A stretch of 64,000 nucleotides of DNA, taken from Paenibacillus sp. TCA20 (GTDB taxonomy: Bacteria > Bacillota > Bacilli > Paenibacillales > Paenibacillaceae). A model generated the notes under the pieces. That model made no database searches. It was not told where the DNA came from and was given only the letters and a program-made list of their open reading frames with translations. The stretch lies in assembly GCF_000732325.1 (NCBI RefSeq), contig NZ_BBIW01000001.1:728376-792375 (forward strand), in the 5' to 3' direction. The position numbers and the translations under genes were made by a program. Below, piece by piece: positions 9,425-18,683 of the stretch. Numbering within the stretch: position 1 is the stretch's first letter; each line of letters begins with the position of its first letter.

Positions 9425-10084
9425 ATGTCCCATTCCGAAACCAAACCTATAAAAATCGCCAAACCTAAGCTTCCTAAGCAGCTCTCATTGGTTAAGCTTG
9501 CAGATTCTACCATTCTGGATCGCGCTGAATATGGCCAGGCCATGTGTCAGGAGGAAGAGATCATGGATGTCATCGCCGAGAAAGTAACATTTGATCAGAT
9601 GGTATTCGAGAACATCACCTTTAGCAGCACCTCTCTTCTGCATGCAGAATTAACAGATGTCGTCTTCAAGAACTGTGATTTATCCAATGTGAACTTCAGC
9701 GACTCTGTCCTGCATCGAGTTCAGTTTACGCATTGCAAAATTATCGGGATTGACCTTACCGCTGCAACTATGCGAAATGTATCTTTTCAAGAATGCGCAG
9801 GAGATTATGCAACGTTTCGTTTTGCCAACATGAAAAACATCTCATTTCAGGAGTGCTCGCTCATCAAGTCGGATTTCTATCATTCCGAATTTGCCGGCAT
9901 TGAGCTCATCGGCTGTATGATTGACGGTACACAGTTCACGGGTGCGAAGCTAAAAGGCATTGATCTTAGCCAAACGGAATTTTATAACCTCGGTGTGACC
10001 ATGGAGGATTTGCAGGGCTGCATTATTGCACCGGCACAGGCACTTCTGTTCTCCAAAATATTTGGTCTCGTCATTAAGGAATAA
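9425..10084 (+). CDS. Pentapeptide-repeat protein
   Basis: About 219 residues with roughly 20 tandem A(D/N)LXX-type pentapeptides from residue 55 to the C-terminus, for example VVFKNCDLSNVNFSD and AKLKGIDLSQTEF, predicting a right-handed quadrilateral beta-helix. The N-terminal 45 residues are Lys/Pro-rich. Some relatives protect topoisomerases by DNA mimicry, but most have no known role and nothing here decides. GGAGG at 9414-9418 sets ATG 9425 rather than an earlier in-frame ATG at 9383. It is a stand-alone gene. Confidence 0.85.
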   Translation: MSHSETKPIKIAKPKLPKQLSLVKLADSTILDRAEYGQAMCQEEEIMDVIAEKVTFDQMVFENITFSSTSLLHAELTDVVFKNCDLSNVNFSDSVLHRVQFTHCKIIGIDLTAATMRNVSFQECAGDYATFRFANMKNISFQECSLIKSDFYHSEFAGIELIGCMIDGTQFTGAKLKGIDLSQTEFYNLGVTMEDLQGCIIAPAQALLFSKIFGLVIKE

Positions 10085-10193
10085 CTTCACAGAAAAAATA
10101 ATTTAAACGGTTTTTTATCCCTGTCAGATATAGATCAATGTTATATTATTACAATCATGGTTTTTCGCGTTTGCAAGAAAAGGAGTTATTCAT

Positions 10194-11426
10194 ATGATAG
10201 AAGCTATAGGAAAATACAACACGGCTAAAATTTTTACAGATACGATCGATGAAACGGCTTATGCTCAAGTCCTTGAGCTGTGTAATCAGAAGGCATTTGA
10301 AGGTGTACAGATCCGCATCATGCCAGATACCCATGCAGGAAAGGGCTGCGTGATCGGCTATACGGCTGAGCTTGGGGGACGTGTCGTTCCGAACCTCATC
10401 GGTGTGGATATCGGCTGCGGAATGGAAGTTACATCTCTCGGACCGATCGATATCAATTTTGAGAAGCTGGATCATTTTATACGTCATCAAGTACCACATG
10501 GTCATTCCATTCATCAAAAAATCGCGCACCCTATTCATAAGCCCGTACTGGAGCAAAAAATTGAGAACATCGCAAACAAAACAGGTACGGTCTATGAGAA
10601 GCATCTAAGAAGTGTGGGAAGTCTGGGTGGAGGCAATCATTTTATTGAAATTAATGAGGATTCGGCAGGTAACAAAATCCTTGTTATTCATTCTGGAAGC
10701 CGCAATCTTGGACTTCAAGTCGCCAAATACCATCAGAAAAAAGCAGAGCTCTATTGTACAGACCGCATGAAAGACCTGACTCTTCAGCAAAACGAGGAGA
10801 TCGGACTGCTCAAAAAATCTGGCAATCTTGATGCGATCCCTGCCGTTATTGAGAAGTATAAAGCACTCATGGAAGTGTACCAGGTTCCAAAACCGCTTAT
10901 GTACCTCGAAGGGGCTGGGGCTGACGAATATTTAGCGGACATGTACGCAGCACAGGAGTTCGCTCTCTTAAACCGCCAAGGGATGTCGAAGGCCATTGCC
11001 GAATTCTTGAACTTGGATTACCGTCAATTGGAGAAATTCACAACCATTCATAACTATATTAATCCAGAGGACAAAATCATTCGCAAAGGCGCGATCTCAG
11101 CCAAAGCAGGTGAAAAGGTCATCATACCGATCAATATGCGAGACGGTTCTATTATCGCCATTGGCAAAGGCAATCCTGATTGGAATCATTCCGCCCCCCA
11201 TGGTGCAGGCCGCCTGATGAGCCGATCCAGAGCCAAGGATATTTTGCATATGAACGATTTCAAGGACACCATGCGCGGCGTATGGACCTCATCCGTAAGC
11301 ACCGCTACGCTGGATGAAGCCCCAATGGCCTACAAACCAATCGAAGAAATTCTGGAGAATACGGTAGATGCATTAGAGATTGTAGAGATTATTAAGCCGC
11401 TGTACAATTTCAAAGCGAGTAATTAA
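10194..11426 (+). CDS. rtcB: RNA-splicing ligase RtcB
   Basis: A 410-residue RtcB ligase that joins 2',3'-cyclic phosphate or 3'-phosphate RNA ends to 5'-OH ends using GTP and Mn2+. Visible active-site elements are Asp72 and Cys75 in GVDIGCGM, GGGNHFIEI near 145, IHSGSRNLG near 165 and the guanylylated His within HSAPHGAGR near 335. Length equals that of E. coli RtcB. AAAAGGAG precedes ATG 10194. No archease or RtcA gene is adjacent, so the unit is a single gene, likely for RNA repair. Confidence 0.93.
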   Translation: MIEAIGKYNTAKIFTDTIDETAYAQVLELCNQKAFEGVQIRIMPDTHAGKGCVIGYTAELGGRVVPNLIGVDIGCGMEVTSLGPIDINFEKLDHFIRHQVPHGHSIHQKIAHPIHKPVLEQKIENIANKTGTVYEKHLRSVGSLGGGNHFIEINEDSAGNKILVIHSGSRNLGLQVAKYHQKKAELYCTDRMKDLTLQQNEEIGLLKKSGNLDAIPAVIEKYKALMEVYQVPKPLMYLEGAGADEYLADMYAAQEFALLNRQGMSKAIAEFLNLDYRQLEKFTTIHNYINPEDKIIRKGAISAKAGEKVIIPINMRDGSIIAIGKGNPDWNHSAPHGAGRLMSRSRAKDILHMNDFKDTMRGVWTSSVSTATLDEAPMAYKPIEEILENTVDALEIVEIIKPLYNFKASN

Positions 11427-11589
11427 TTTGTCATGTAGAACAATAGTACAGCCATTATGCTTCCAGTCTTGAGAGAAACGGTGTACCGATTTTTGAGTAA
11501 GATTCGACCCACAAAATAGGAATGCCTTACTCTCGTGCAAACTTGATTCGAGGTGAGGCGATAAAATTATTGCATTATTTAATTGGTAA

Positions 11590-12186
11590 TTATAGTGATG
11601 ATGTTTCTTTCAAGTAATTTACTAGTTCAGTAGAAGGTGTGGCAACCATTTTTCGATATTCATCAGTACGTTTTCCATTCGTATCGTATGATATTTTAAC
11701 ATAAACATTTTTATAAATATTATTTATGTTTTTTGATAGCTCTCCTTCTTCTTTTAATACATATCCCCGATATAAACTTAGACCAAGTGGCTTCTCATTT
11801 GGTTTAAGTTTATTGTTTTTTACATTATCAGGATCACTAATTGTGATTAAATCATAACTTTCTAAGTTATTTATCATTTCTGGTTCAAGAGTGAATGATA
11901 TTGTGATATTTTCCATTTCTTCTTTTACATTATTAACTAAGACATCGTAAACGATCATATTAGCATCTTCACCGCTTTTAAAAGTTGAAGTTACCGTCAG
12001 ATCATAATTTACTGGTTTCGAAGATTCAGAAGCTTGATCTCTAATAAAATCATCAAGCTTTTCTAATTCTTCTATCTCATTGTAGCCATTAGAATAAAAG
12101 CTTGTGTTAGTATTGGAAGAACATGCTGTTAACGTAAATATTATTATACATACAAGTAAATAAAATCTCGGATGAAATCTACTCAT
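11590..12186 (-). CDS. Predicted lipoprotein, 198 residues
   Basis: The N-terminus is a lipoprotein signal (MSRFHPRFYLLVCIIIFTLTACSS) with lipobox LTAC, so the mature protein starts at that Cys and is anchored outside the cytoplasmic membrane. The start follows GAGGGG, giving ATG 12186 (or 12189). A longer reading to 12345 would run into the upstream gene and lacks a ribosome site. The mature part has beta-strand character and many charged residues, with no recognised domain. It is the second of two neighbouring lipoprotein genes. Confidence 0.65.
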   Translation of the reverse strand: MSRFHPRFYLLVCIIIFTLTACSSNTNTSFYSNGYNEIEELEKLDDFIRDQASESSKPVNYDLTVTSTFKSGEDANMIVYDVLVNNVKEEMENITISFTLEPEMINNLESYDLITISDPDNVKNNKLKPNEKPLGLSLYRGYVLKEEGELSKNINNIYKNVYVKISYDTNGKRTDEYRKMVATPSTELVNYLKETSSL

Positions 12187-12277
12187 CATTTTCCCCTCAC
12201 ACAATGTGTAAAACAAGTGATTATGCTGCTGGCTGTTTTTTATCTGCTTCTTCATTGAAAATATAGCTCTCATAAAG

Positions 12278-12622
12278 CTACTTGAGCGTAAATCCTTTGC
12301 CAACAACAGTTTCCTTATCCAAGTCAACATAGACGACAAGATCACCCGAAGTATTCGTACCGGTATGATTGAAAGTCACAGCATAAACTTGATCATTGCC
12401 TACATTACTATACATATAGGAGTCGTTCTCCTCATTAACTCTTACTTTCTCTACGCTTGAATCCTTCGGGCTAGCAGGTATTAAAGCTTGTTCTTCATGT
12501 GTAAGGCTACTGAATGCCACCATTTCGATCGGTGTCTGTTCATAAGTTGAAATCAAACTGCAGCCTGCTAAAGTTGGTAAGATCATTAATAACAACGAAA
12601 TAAAAATGTGTTTTTTTATCAT
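12278..12622 (-). CDS. Predicted lipoprotein, 114 residues
   Basis: AAAGGAG lies 5 bases before ATG 12622. The product begins MIKKHIFISLLLMILPTLAGC, a clear lipoprotein signal with lipobox LAGC. The mature domain of about 95 residues (ending VVGKGFTLK) may be a small beta-sandwich; I do not recognise a family. It sits between a hypothetical cytosolic protein and another lipoprotein, all on the minus strand and possibly co-transcribed. Confidence 0.65.
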   Translation of the reverse strand: MIKKHIFISLLLMILPTLAGCSLISTYEQTPIEMVAFSSLTHEEQALIPASPKDSSVEKVRVNEENDSYMYSNVGNDQVYAVTFNHTGTNTSGDLVVYVDLDKETVVGKGFTLK

Positions 12623-12673
12623 AACACTCTCCTTTGACTTCCTCAAAAATCGTTCTTCAACCATAGACCCACG

Positions 12674-13213
12674 CTAAATATAGCCTCGTTGATGAAGGAG
12701 CTTAAGGTAGGTTGCGTAATTTTCATTACCTAGATGGCATTCTTCTTCTCGGAGGCCTCTTAATATGTATAATTCCTGCAGTAGCTGCTGGCTCATCCCC
12801 TGAAGTGTAAATCCGGTAATGTATTGTTTATCTGCACTTTCTATAATAATGCGAAGCAATCTGCCCTGCCTGATCTTTCTCCACAGCCGTTCTGCACCCG
12901 TCAAAGAACTCTCATCGGAAGGGACCGTTGCATGAATTGCCTGCATTTCTTTTATCATTTCTTGCTCTTGAGAAGTAAAGATGGAGGATAGAATTTGACT
13001 GTCGTTCACATGATAGATTTTTACGATATGATTGTAATGGATTAGAGGGTCTTTTTTCAGGTCGTATACTTCCAATGGGTTCACAACAACAACACCATAT
13101 TTACTTTTCAATAGATGATCTGCTTCCTGAAGAGTATACCGCAGCGGTAAATTGGATGCCATAAAACGCTCGTGCAGCTCGCTGATTTTTATATCCACAT
13201 TTTCTATATTCAA
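12674..13213 (-). CDS. Hypothetical protein, 179 residues
   Basis: The TTG start at 13213 is placed by GGGGGAG five bases upstream. The product is soluble and mixed alpha/beta, with an Arg-rich segment (ERLWRKIRQGRLLRIII) near residue 108 and a Leu-rich C-terminal helix. No domain recognised. It is the first of a three-gene minus-strand group with two small lipoproteins. Confidence 0.55.
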   Translation of the reverse strand: MNIENVDIKISELHERFMASNLPLRYTLQEADHLLKSKYGVVVVNPLEVYDLKKDPLIHYNHIVKIYHVNDSQILSSIFTSQEQEMIKEMQAIHATVPSDESSLTGAERLWRKIRQGRLLRIIIESADKQYITGFTLQGMSQQLLQELYILRGLREEECHLGNENYATYLKLLHQRGYI

Positions 13214-13366
13214 GTAAACTCCCCCTTTGAACTACTTTATTTCCTCAAAGTGTTGATCATAGCAGCTTCAATCCTCAGACTAGAGAGTCACTCACTCGGC
13301 AAAAACATCAGAAGTTGTTCAAGCTCACATACTACCGTATTCATTTAGAAAGCGGAAGATTCCTGG

Positions 13367-13972
13367 TCAGCACTTCAATAGTTCATTGACAGTCTTAGTC
13401 CACTGCCCTGTCGAATCTGCCAAAATGGTCTCCCATCCCATCTCTCTTGCAGGAAGCAGATTACGCTCTTGATCATCTACAAAATAAATCTCATCACTAT
13501 GCTCCAGCCTGCCGTGCAAAGCGTTGTAGATAGCAGCATCCGGTTTACACATGCCAATTTCACTCGAAATGGTACAGGATGTGATGTAAGACATAAGTGG
13601 TGCCAATACAGGTGATAACCATTCATGTCTATGATTACTTAGAATATGTATGTTTGCTTTTTCAGACCATTTCGCTACCCATTCCGCAGCAGGCAAAAGC
13701 CTCAAATGAGTTTGCAGCATTCGCCTCATGACCTCATCACTTTGATCTACTTCATTCATCTGCCTTCTTATCCAAACGTAGAATTCCGCTTCCGAAATAT
13801 GCCCAGACCATAATGACTCCCTGAGCTCTTCTTTAAATTTGCGAACAACACTATTGCCAGAGACTATATCTGATAACGTCAGTTCATTCCAGTAGCTGGG
13901 CGACAAATTTGCCGTGATTACCCCTCCGGCATCAAGCACAAGCTGTGGTTTAGGGTGCATTGGGATGACCAT
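13367..13972 (-). CDS. HAD-superfamily hydrolase (subfamily IA, YihX-like)
   Basis: A 201-residue HAD enzyme. Motif I is LVLDAGGVIT (Asp nucleophile with Gly at +2, as in YihX-like proteins), motif II is HILSNHR, the Lys motif is GMCKPDAAIY and motif IV is YFVDDQERN. The cap is a short helical bundle at residues 20-95. Two Mets (codons 1 and 5) are possible starts; GGAAGG touches the first and is 12 bases from the second. Phosphatase activity is typical; substrate unknown. Confidence 0.8.
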   Translation of the reverse strand: MVIPMHPKPQLVLDAGGVITANLSPSYWNELTLSDIVSGNSVVRKFKEELRESLWSGHISEAEFYVWIRRQMNEVDQSDEVMRRMLQTHLRLLPAAEWVAKWSEKANIHILSNHRHEWLSPVLAPLMSYITSCTISSEIGMCKPDAAIYNALHGRLEHSDEIYFVDDQERNLLPAREMGWETILADSTGQWTKTVNELLKC

Positions 13973-14000
13973 CCTTCCGGATATGATTGGTGCTCTCCAA

Positions 14001-14431
14001 TTACTTCGGGATCACCTCAAGCTTAACGACATAAGTACCTGTCCCTGCCGGCCATTCCCCATATACCACGATGAAATATGTGCCTGGCTCAGAAGGGGTT
14101 CGGATCGTATTATCTTTTACCGGCATCGCGCTCCGCTCCGTACTTGTTACTTGTACAACCGAATACTCCGAAGGCTGAATAGAGAAAGAGAGAATCATGT
14201 CTGTACTGGGAGCCACTTCATATCCCTCATATTGGTTGGCTATTTCCGTTGGTTCCGGTGCATCTGCTAACCCACTCGTCCAGACATACGAGCCTTTGTG
14301 AAAGAGAAGCTCCTGCTCATCCAAGCGCCCAATCAGATCCGGAGGCTCCGTTAGAAAGAAGGACCTGGATGTGATGTAATGACGGCAAGGAACAACAACA
14401 CTCCCACAGTAATAAGCAGCCTCTTCTTCAT
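14001..14431 (-). pseudogene. Exported small protein, disrupted by a 5-bp tandem duplication
   Basis: ATG 14431 overlaps the TGA of the upstream gene (ATGA), so translation is coupled. It opens a signal sequence MKKRLLITVGVLLFLAVIT and then shifts out of frame, ending at TAA 14351-14353. The mature region continues in another frame (FFLTEPPDLIGRLDEQEL... to the stop at 14001), about 107-130 residues with beta-strand pattern and no known domain. The cause is readable: GATGT occurs twice in tandem at 14368-14377. Removing one copy restores a single frame through ITSRSFFLT. Either a recent mutation or an assembly error. Confidence 0.7.
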
Positions 14432-14829
14432 TTTATTTTTACTCTCTCATATTTGGATACAGATTCTATCAAATTCTCAATCGTCCCTACAAATCGTTTG
14501 ACTTCAGGCAAATGATAGAACGTACTGGACTGCTCCGGTTCATAGACATGTTCTGATTCTGAGTATATCCATACTTCCTTTCCTGTACCCAGGGCAATAC
14601 CCAGCTCAATATGACTTCCCTTGCCTGCAGGCATCATCATAATGAACACATCGGAACGGATGACTCCTTCCATTTCCGCTTCTCCAATTGCAGCGAGCTC
14701 TGCATGCGTAGTGGCTTTCCCATGTCTGGTCCAATCATAGGTATGTGTATGACCTCTCAAGACAAGCTGTGCAGCAGTGTAATGAACATGCTCCATGTTT
14801 CTAAAGCTCGAAGCAATATAGAATCTCAT
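14428..14829 (-). CDS. Nucleoside 2-deoxyribosyltransferase-like protein
   Basis: A 133-residue protein with the Rossmann-like fold of nucleoside 2-deoxyribosyltransferases: MRFYIASSFRN at the N-terminus, DVFIMMMPAGKGSHIELGIA at about 60-80 (the Glu in HIELG is the position of the family nucleophile) and GTGKEVWIY. It may transfer deoxyribose between bases, but many members of this short type are uncharacterised. AGGGGG precedes ATG 14829. Its stop overlaps the start of the next gene, a small exported protein. Confidence 0.65.
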   Translation of the reverse strand: MRFYIASSFRNMEHVHYTAAQLVLRGHTHTYDWTRHGKATTHAELAAIGEAEMEGVIRSDVFIMMMPAGKGSHIELGIALGTGKEVWIYSESEHVYEPEQSSTFYHLPEVKRFVGTIENLIESVSKYERVKIK

Positions 14830-14919
14830 AAGTTCCCCCTGATACGTTAATATCTAACCTTTAGATTATATTGAAAATATTGGATTTTCTATTATATTCT
14901 ACACGATTGTCTACAACTC

Positions 14920-14946
14920 AAAAACCCCCGCATTCACACGCGAGGG
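14920..14946 (-). terminator. Terminator after the 42-residue membrane protein
   Basis: On the minus strand CCCTCGC pairs with GCGGGGG (one G-U) around an 8-base loop and is followed by five T residues, 36 bases after the stop at 14982. Confidence 0.75.
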
Positions 14947-14981
14947 CATTCAAGCTGAAGCTTATATTCTAATTCACTATA

Positions 14982-15110
14982 TTATACTTCTACAGCTGTA
15001 AAGTTACCAAAATAATAGAGCAAAAATGAAGCTAACAATAGAACAGCAACAATAATTCCAACAGTAATCTTCTTCTTGCGTTTGGTTAGGTGTTCTCTAT
15101 TTCCTGCCAT
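14982..15110 (-). CDS. Small single-pass membrane protein, 42 residues
   Basis: AAGGGAGAG lies about 8 bases before ATG 15110. The product begins with a basic stretch (HLTKRKKK) followed by one hydrophobic helix (ITVGIIVAVLLLASFLLYYF), giving an N-in topology. It has its own terminator at 14920-14946. Function unknown; ribosome site, helix and terminator together support a real gene. Confidence 0.65.
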   Translation of the reverse strand: MAGNREHLTKRKKKITVGIIVAVLLLASFLLYYFGNFTAVEV

Positions 15111-15201
15111 ATGAAGTCTCTCCCTTAATTGTTCATCTTGATACATATATAAACGTTTGAAGAGAGTTATAAACGAAGGCAGGACCGAAATTCATTCCAT
15201 T

Positions 15202-15687
15202 CTACTTTCTTTTTGGTACGGATGCCGTACTGAAATCCTGATCCTTGAGCATTTTGGCAAGGTACAGCATCTGCCCCAAATGTTCCGAGAAATGCGTCAC
15301 ACAAGCAAACAGAATATCCAGGTTACTCCGTTCCTGATCCCGGATGACTTGTGTCTTCATCAAATCTTCTTCACTCATTAGCTCAATGGTCTGTCTAACA
15401 TCTTGGTACGATTCCTTTGTGATCTCGATAAGCTCATCTCTTGTACGGTATAACACATCGAATTCGGCGTCTCTGTCTCTCGTTACATCGGATCCCCGAA
15501 TGCCTCGACGAACGCGTTCATCAATATTGCCGCTGATATGCACAACCAAGTTGGCAATGCTGTTGGATGCTTCATTGTAGCGATAGTTCACCTCATCATC
15601 ATTCAACTGATGAAGCACATGCAAGGTTCTTTTGTCGAGATCATCGAGCTTTGTACATAGCAGTTCTTTAAACAAATGAATATCCAT
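15202..15687 (-). CDS. DinB-like superfamily protein (DUF1572 type)
   Basis: A four-helix-bundle protein of about 161 residues. The putative metal-binding His residues are visible in NLVVHISGNIDERV near residue 50 and in THFSEHLGQM near 138. DinB-like proteins include thiol transferases and many members of unknown role. ATG 15687 is preferred because AAAGG is 9 bases upstream, while the ATG at 15696 overlaps that site. Stand-alone gene. Confidence 0.75.
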   Translation of the reverse strand: MDIHLFKELLCTKLDDLDKRTLHVLHQLNDDEVNYRYNEASNSIANLVVHISGNIDERVRRGIRGSDVTRDRDAEFDVLYRTRDELIEITKESYQDVRQTIELMSEEDLMKTQVIRDQERSNLDILFACVTHFSEHLGQMLYLAKMLKDQDFSTASVPKRK

Positions 15688-15883
15688 TTGGATCATCCTT
15701 TCCTGCTCATCGGTGAATTCTACAAGAGATAATAGCTACTCTTCCTGTTGCGATCTGTTCCCAAGCTGATTATATTTATCATAATTACAGAAAACAACGT
15801 CATTTCCCTCTATTTGATATATAATTTCTTTTAGCAATAACATAGCTGCAGAAACAAGATATATCAGGAAAGGAGAGCTTGCT

Positions 15884-16615
15884 ATTCGAACCTTGGTCAT
15901 CAGTGATATTCATGGCTGCTACGAAGAATTTAACGCATTGCTGCATACAGCAAATTACATACCAGAGCAGGACAAGCTCATACTCCTCGGCGATTATGTA
16001 GATCGCGGACCGAACAGCAAGGAAGTACTTAACCAAATCATACAGCTTCATCAGGATTATGGTGTCGTTACACTAAGGGGGAACCACGATCAGCTGTTCC
16101 TGGAGGCGATGCTGCTGCAGGAGGATGATCGCTGGCTAAAAAACGGAGGATACCAGACGGTCGAGAGCTACATGGGCCCTTCCTACTTCGAAGATCATTA
16201 CTTTAACAAAAATGCCTATGCAGAAGCAAAGGCCTATATTATGGAGCATTATCCTCATCACTTGGAATTTCTTCAAGCCTTGCCTTATTACTATGAAACG
16301 GATACCCACTTGTTCGTCCACGCAGGCATTAATCCATTCTATGCAGATTTTAGAGAGCAGCCGAAGGATGATTTTATATGGATACGCGATCTCTTTCACG
16401 ATCAGCCCACCAGTCTCGATAAGCCGGTTGTATTCGGTCATACGCCGACGGTGCATCTGCATGAATCTCCAGGCGTGTGGTTCCAGAAGGACAAGATCGG
16501 TATTGACGGTGCGTGCGCCTATGGCAAACAGCTGAACTGTCTCGAAATTGCAGAAGACGGAACGTATAAGACCTACGCGGTCTACAAGGGAACCAAGCTT
16601 CCTGCAAGTACATAA
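15884..16615 (+). CDS. PPP-family metallophosphatase (serine/threonine phosphatase-like), probable ATT start
   Basis: A phosphatase of about 243 residues with the full PPP metal-binding set: SDIHGC (GDxHG motif), GDYVDRG, RGNHD, VHAG and FGHTP. Bacterial members dephosphorylate proteins or cleave dinucleotide polyphosphates. The best start is ATT 15884-15886: AAAGGAG ends 8 bases upstream and the N-terminus then reads MRTLVISDIHG, as in relatives. The first standard start, TTG 15893, is 17 bases from that site and would lose the first strand. The gene stands alone, upstream of a P450. Confidence 0.82.
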   Translation: MRTLVISDIHGCYEEFNALLHTANYIPEQDKLILLGDYVDRGPNSKEVLNQIIQLHQDYGVVTLRGNHDQLFLEAMLLQEDDRWLKNGGYQTVESYMGPSYFEDHYFNKNAYAEAKAYIMEHYPHHLEFLQALPYYYETDTHLFVHAGINPFYADFREQPKDDFIWIRDLFHDQPTSLDKPVVFGHTPTVHLHESPGVWFQKDKIGIDGACAYGKQLNCLEIAEDGTYKTYAVYKGTKLPAST

Positions 16616-16695
16616 AGCCTTCTGTCTTGTTTAATCCTACCGTATAAGGGTACTAAAATGATGTATGTCTCATTTTGACCTTAATTAGGAGGTGG

Positions 16696-17958
16696 ATGCA
16701 GGTGGAAGAAAAGAAGCTCTTGCCTAAAGAGGAAGCCCTGGATCACAGCTTAAGTGTGCTGCGTGAAGGCTACCTATACATAACGAATCGTACAATCGGG
16801 TTCCAATCGGATATTTTTGAAACACGTCTTCTTGGTGAACGCGCAATCTGTATGCGGGGAGAGGAAGCTGCGAAGCTGTTCTATGATAATGATAAATTTG
16901 AAAGAATTGGCGCTGCACCGAAGCGGGTCATCCATACTCTATTTGGTGAGGGCGGCGTTCAATCCTTGGACGGAGAAGAACATCATCATCGCAAAAATAT
17001 GTTCATGTCCGTGATGTCCACAGAAGCCCTTGCCCAAATGCGGACGATCACTCGCAAGCATTGGGCCCTTGCCGCTCAGCGGTGGGAGACTATGCCGAAG
17101 GTACAGCTCTATGAGGAGGCACAGGAGCTCCTGTGCCGGGCTGCCTGCGAGTGGGCAGGCGTGCCTTTGCGAGAAGCGGAAGCACAAGAAAAAGCAGCCT
17201 GGTTTGGCGCCATGATTGAAGCCACCGCTGCAATCGGTATCAAGCACATGAAGGGGAAGAACGCCCGCTCTAAGGCGGAGAAATGGATTAGTGGCCTGGT
17301 TGAGCAAGTCCGTACAGGTGAAATAGAAGCACCCGAACAGAGCACACTCCACACGTTCGCCATGCACCGTGATCTGAAGGGAGAGCTTCTCGATTCACAA
17401 ACGGCTGCCGTAGAAATCATCAACATCCTGCGCCCGATCGTCGCGATCGCTATTTATATCTGCTTCACGGCACTGGCGGTCATTCAGCAGCCTGAGGAGC
17501 GCAAGAAGCTGGCGACGGCAGAAGAAGACTATCTTCAGAATTTTGTGCAGGAGGTACGCCGTTTCTATCCCTTCTTCCCGTTCCTGCCTGCACGTCCAAC
17601 CAAGGATTTTACTTGGCAAGGGTATGAATTTGAGAAGGGTGTTCTAACCCTCCTTGATCTGTACGGTACGAACCATCACCCGGATCTGTGGGATAATCCT
17701 GAGAAGTTCAGACCGGATCGCTTCCATGATTGGAATAGAAGTCCATTCAATTTCATTCCGCAAGGCGGCGGAGATCACTATACAGGACACCGCTGTGCCG
17801 GTGAATGGATCACGATCGAAATCATGAAGGAGAGTCTCGATTATCTTGCGAACAAGATGGAGTATGATATCCCTCAGCAGGATTTGAGCTTCAGCTTTCA
17901 TGAGATGCCCTCTCTGCCGCACAGCCGCATCGTCATGATCAACGTAAAGGCTGTGTAG
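16696..17958 (+). CDS. Cytochrome P450 of the CYP152 fatty-acid peroxygenase family
   Basis: About 420 residues, very similar in order and spacing to B. subtilis P450-BSbeta. CYP152 enzymes use H2O2 to hydroxylate, or decarboxylate, fatty acids and need no redox partner. The substrate-carboxylate Arg lies in NILRPIVAIA, the ExxR helix in FVQEVRRFYPF, and the heme Cys in GHRCAGEW at about 367. No signal peptide. AGGAGG at 16687-16692 is only 3 bases from ATG 16696 but 9 from GTG 16702, so the latter may be the true start. Single gene with its own terminator. Confidence 0.92.
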   Translation: MQVEEKKLLPKEEALDHSLSVLREGYLYITNRTIGFQSDIFETRLLGERAICMRGEEAAKLFYDNDKFERIGAAPKRVIHTLFGEGGVQSLDGEEHHHRKNMFMSVMSTEALAQMRTITRKHWALAAQRWETMPKVQLYEEAQELLCRAACEWAGVPLREAEAQEKAAWFGAMIEATAAIGIKHMKGKNARSKAEKWISGLVEQVRTGEIEAPEQSTLHTFAMHRDLKGELLDSQTAAVEIINILRPIVAIAIYICFTALAVIQQPEERKKLATAEEDYLQNFVQEVRRFYPFFPFLPARPTKDFTWQGYEFEKGVLTLLDLYGTNHHPDLWDNPEKFRPDRFHDWNRSPFNFIPQGGGDHYTGHRCAGEWITIEIMKESLDYLANKMEYDIPQQDLSFSFHEMPSLPHSRIVMINVKAV

Positions 17959-18005
17959 GGGATTATGTAACTATAAATTGAATGCAATGCGTTTAATAAA
18001 AAACT

Positions 18006-18047
18006 AAAGATGGACGTGAACCTCTACGTCCATCTTTTATTTTTTAT
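18006..18047 (+). terminator. Terminator after the P450 gene
   Basis: AAGATGGACGT and ACGTCCATCTT form an 11-bp perfect stem with an 8-base loop (18007-18036), followed by a T-rich tail. An A-run upstream may make it work for the minus-strand gene ending at 18074 as well. Confidence 0.85.
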
Positions 18048-18073
18048 ATCTGTGAAGCCAGTTCTGTTCCTAA

Positions 18074-18679
18074 CTACTCCTCAGCAAGGCCAACGATTTC
18101 AGCAGAATGGGCAATCGATAGCTCCACTGTATCTGAATAGGATTGTCCTTTAAGATCTTCCCATGTAATTACTGCAGAAGTCGATTCATAGGTGTCTGCA
18201 TTCTTTTTCAGTTCATCGTAAGAATAACTCCCAGTATTAGTACCCATCTCTTTCACATTATCTTCAATACTGCTTAGTGATGCAGATGCCACTCCTATTG
18301 CTTCGGCTGACCAGCCATATACACTTTCCCTGCTGTCCTTGTCCATCTGTTCGTAGAAGCTTACATCAATATGACGAATATTTTGAAGATCTTTGGAATC
18401 TCCCATATAAGACAGCTTTGCTTTTCCACGCATAATCTGTCCTGCTCCGATTAGAATAGTATAGTCCTGGATATTCCACAGATCTCCGCTTCCGTTTAGA
18501 ACATACATTTTCACAGGTTCATTCGGTGCTGTTTCACCCATACTTTCATGGGTCTGTGACTGAAATGAGAAGATCCCTGCAATGACAGCAAGCACATACC
18601 CTAGAAAAATCAGTAAACCGATGATGAATAGAATTCTAAACCTTCTCTTTCTTCCATCTAATCTCGCTCTGTTTTTCAT
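18074..18679 (-). CDS. Membrane-anchored hypothetical protein, 201 residues
   Basis: The N-terminus is highly basic (MKNRARLDGRKRRFR) and is followed by one transmembrane helix (ILFIIGLLIFLGYVLAVIAG). The remaining 150 residues would lie outside the cell and show no domain I recognise. ATG 18679 is four bases after the stop of the GNAT gene, whose last codons supply the GGAGAGGAG ribosome site, so the two are translationally linked. A longer reading to 18739 overlaps the GNAT gene and has no such site. Confidence 0.65.
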   Translation of the reverse strand: MKNRARLDGRKRRFRILFIIGLLIFLGYVLAVIAGIFSFQSQTHESMGETAPNEPVKMYVLNGSGDLWNIQDYTILIGAGQIMRGKAKLSYMGDSKDLQNIRHIDVSFYEQMDKDSRESVYGWSAEAIGVASASLSSIEDNVKEMGTNTGSYSYDELKKNADTYESTSAVITWEDLKGQSYSDTVELSIAHSAEIVGLAEE

Positions 18680-18683
18680 GGAG

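Noticed and set aside
9250..9543. A 97-codon minus-strand frame opposite the start of the pentapeptide gene
   Set aside because: No ribosome site, overlaps the well-supported plus-strand start and codon pattern is not coding-like.
11590..12345. Longer version of the 198-residue lipoprotein with 53 extra N-terminal residues
   Set aside because: The extension overlaps the upstream gene and would bury the lipoprotein signal in the interior of the protein.
7050..15192. GGCAGGACCGAAA occurs at about 7053 and 15179
   Set aside because: Only 13 bases match and flanks differ, so chance is the simplest explanation.
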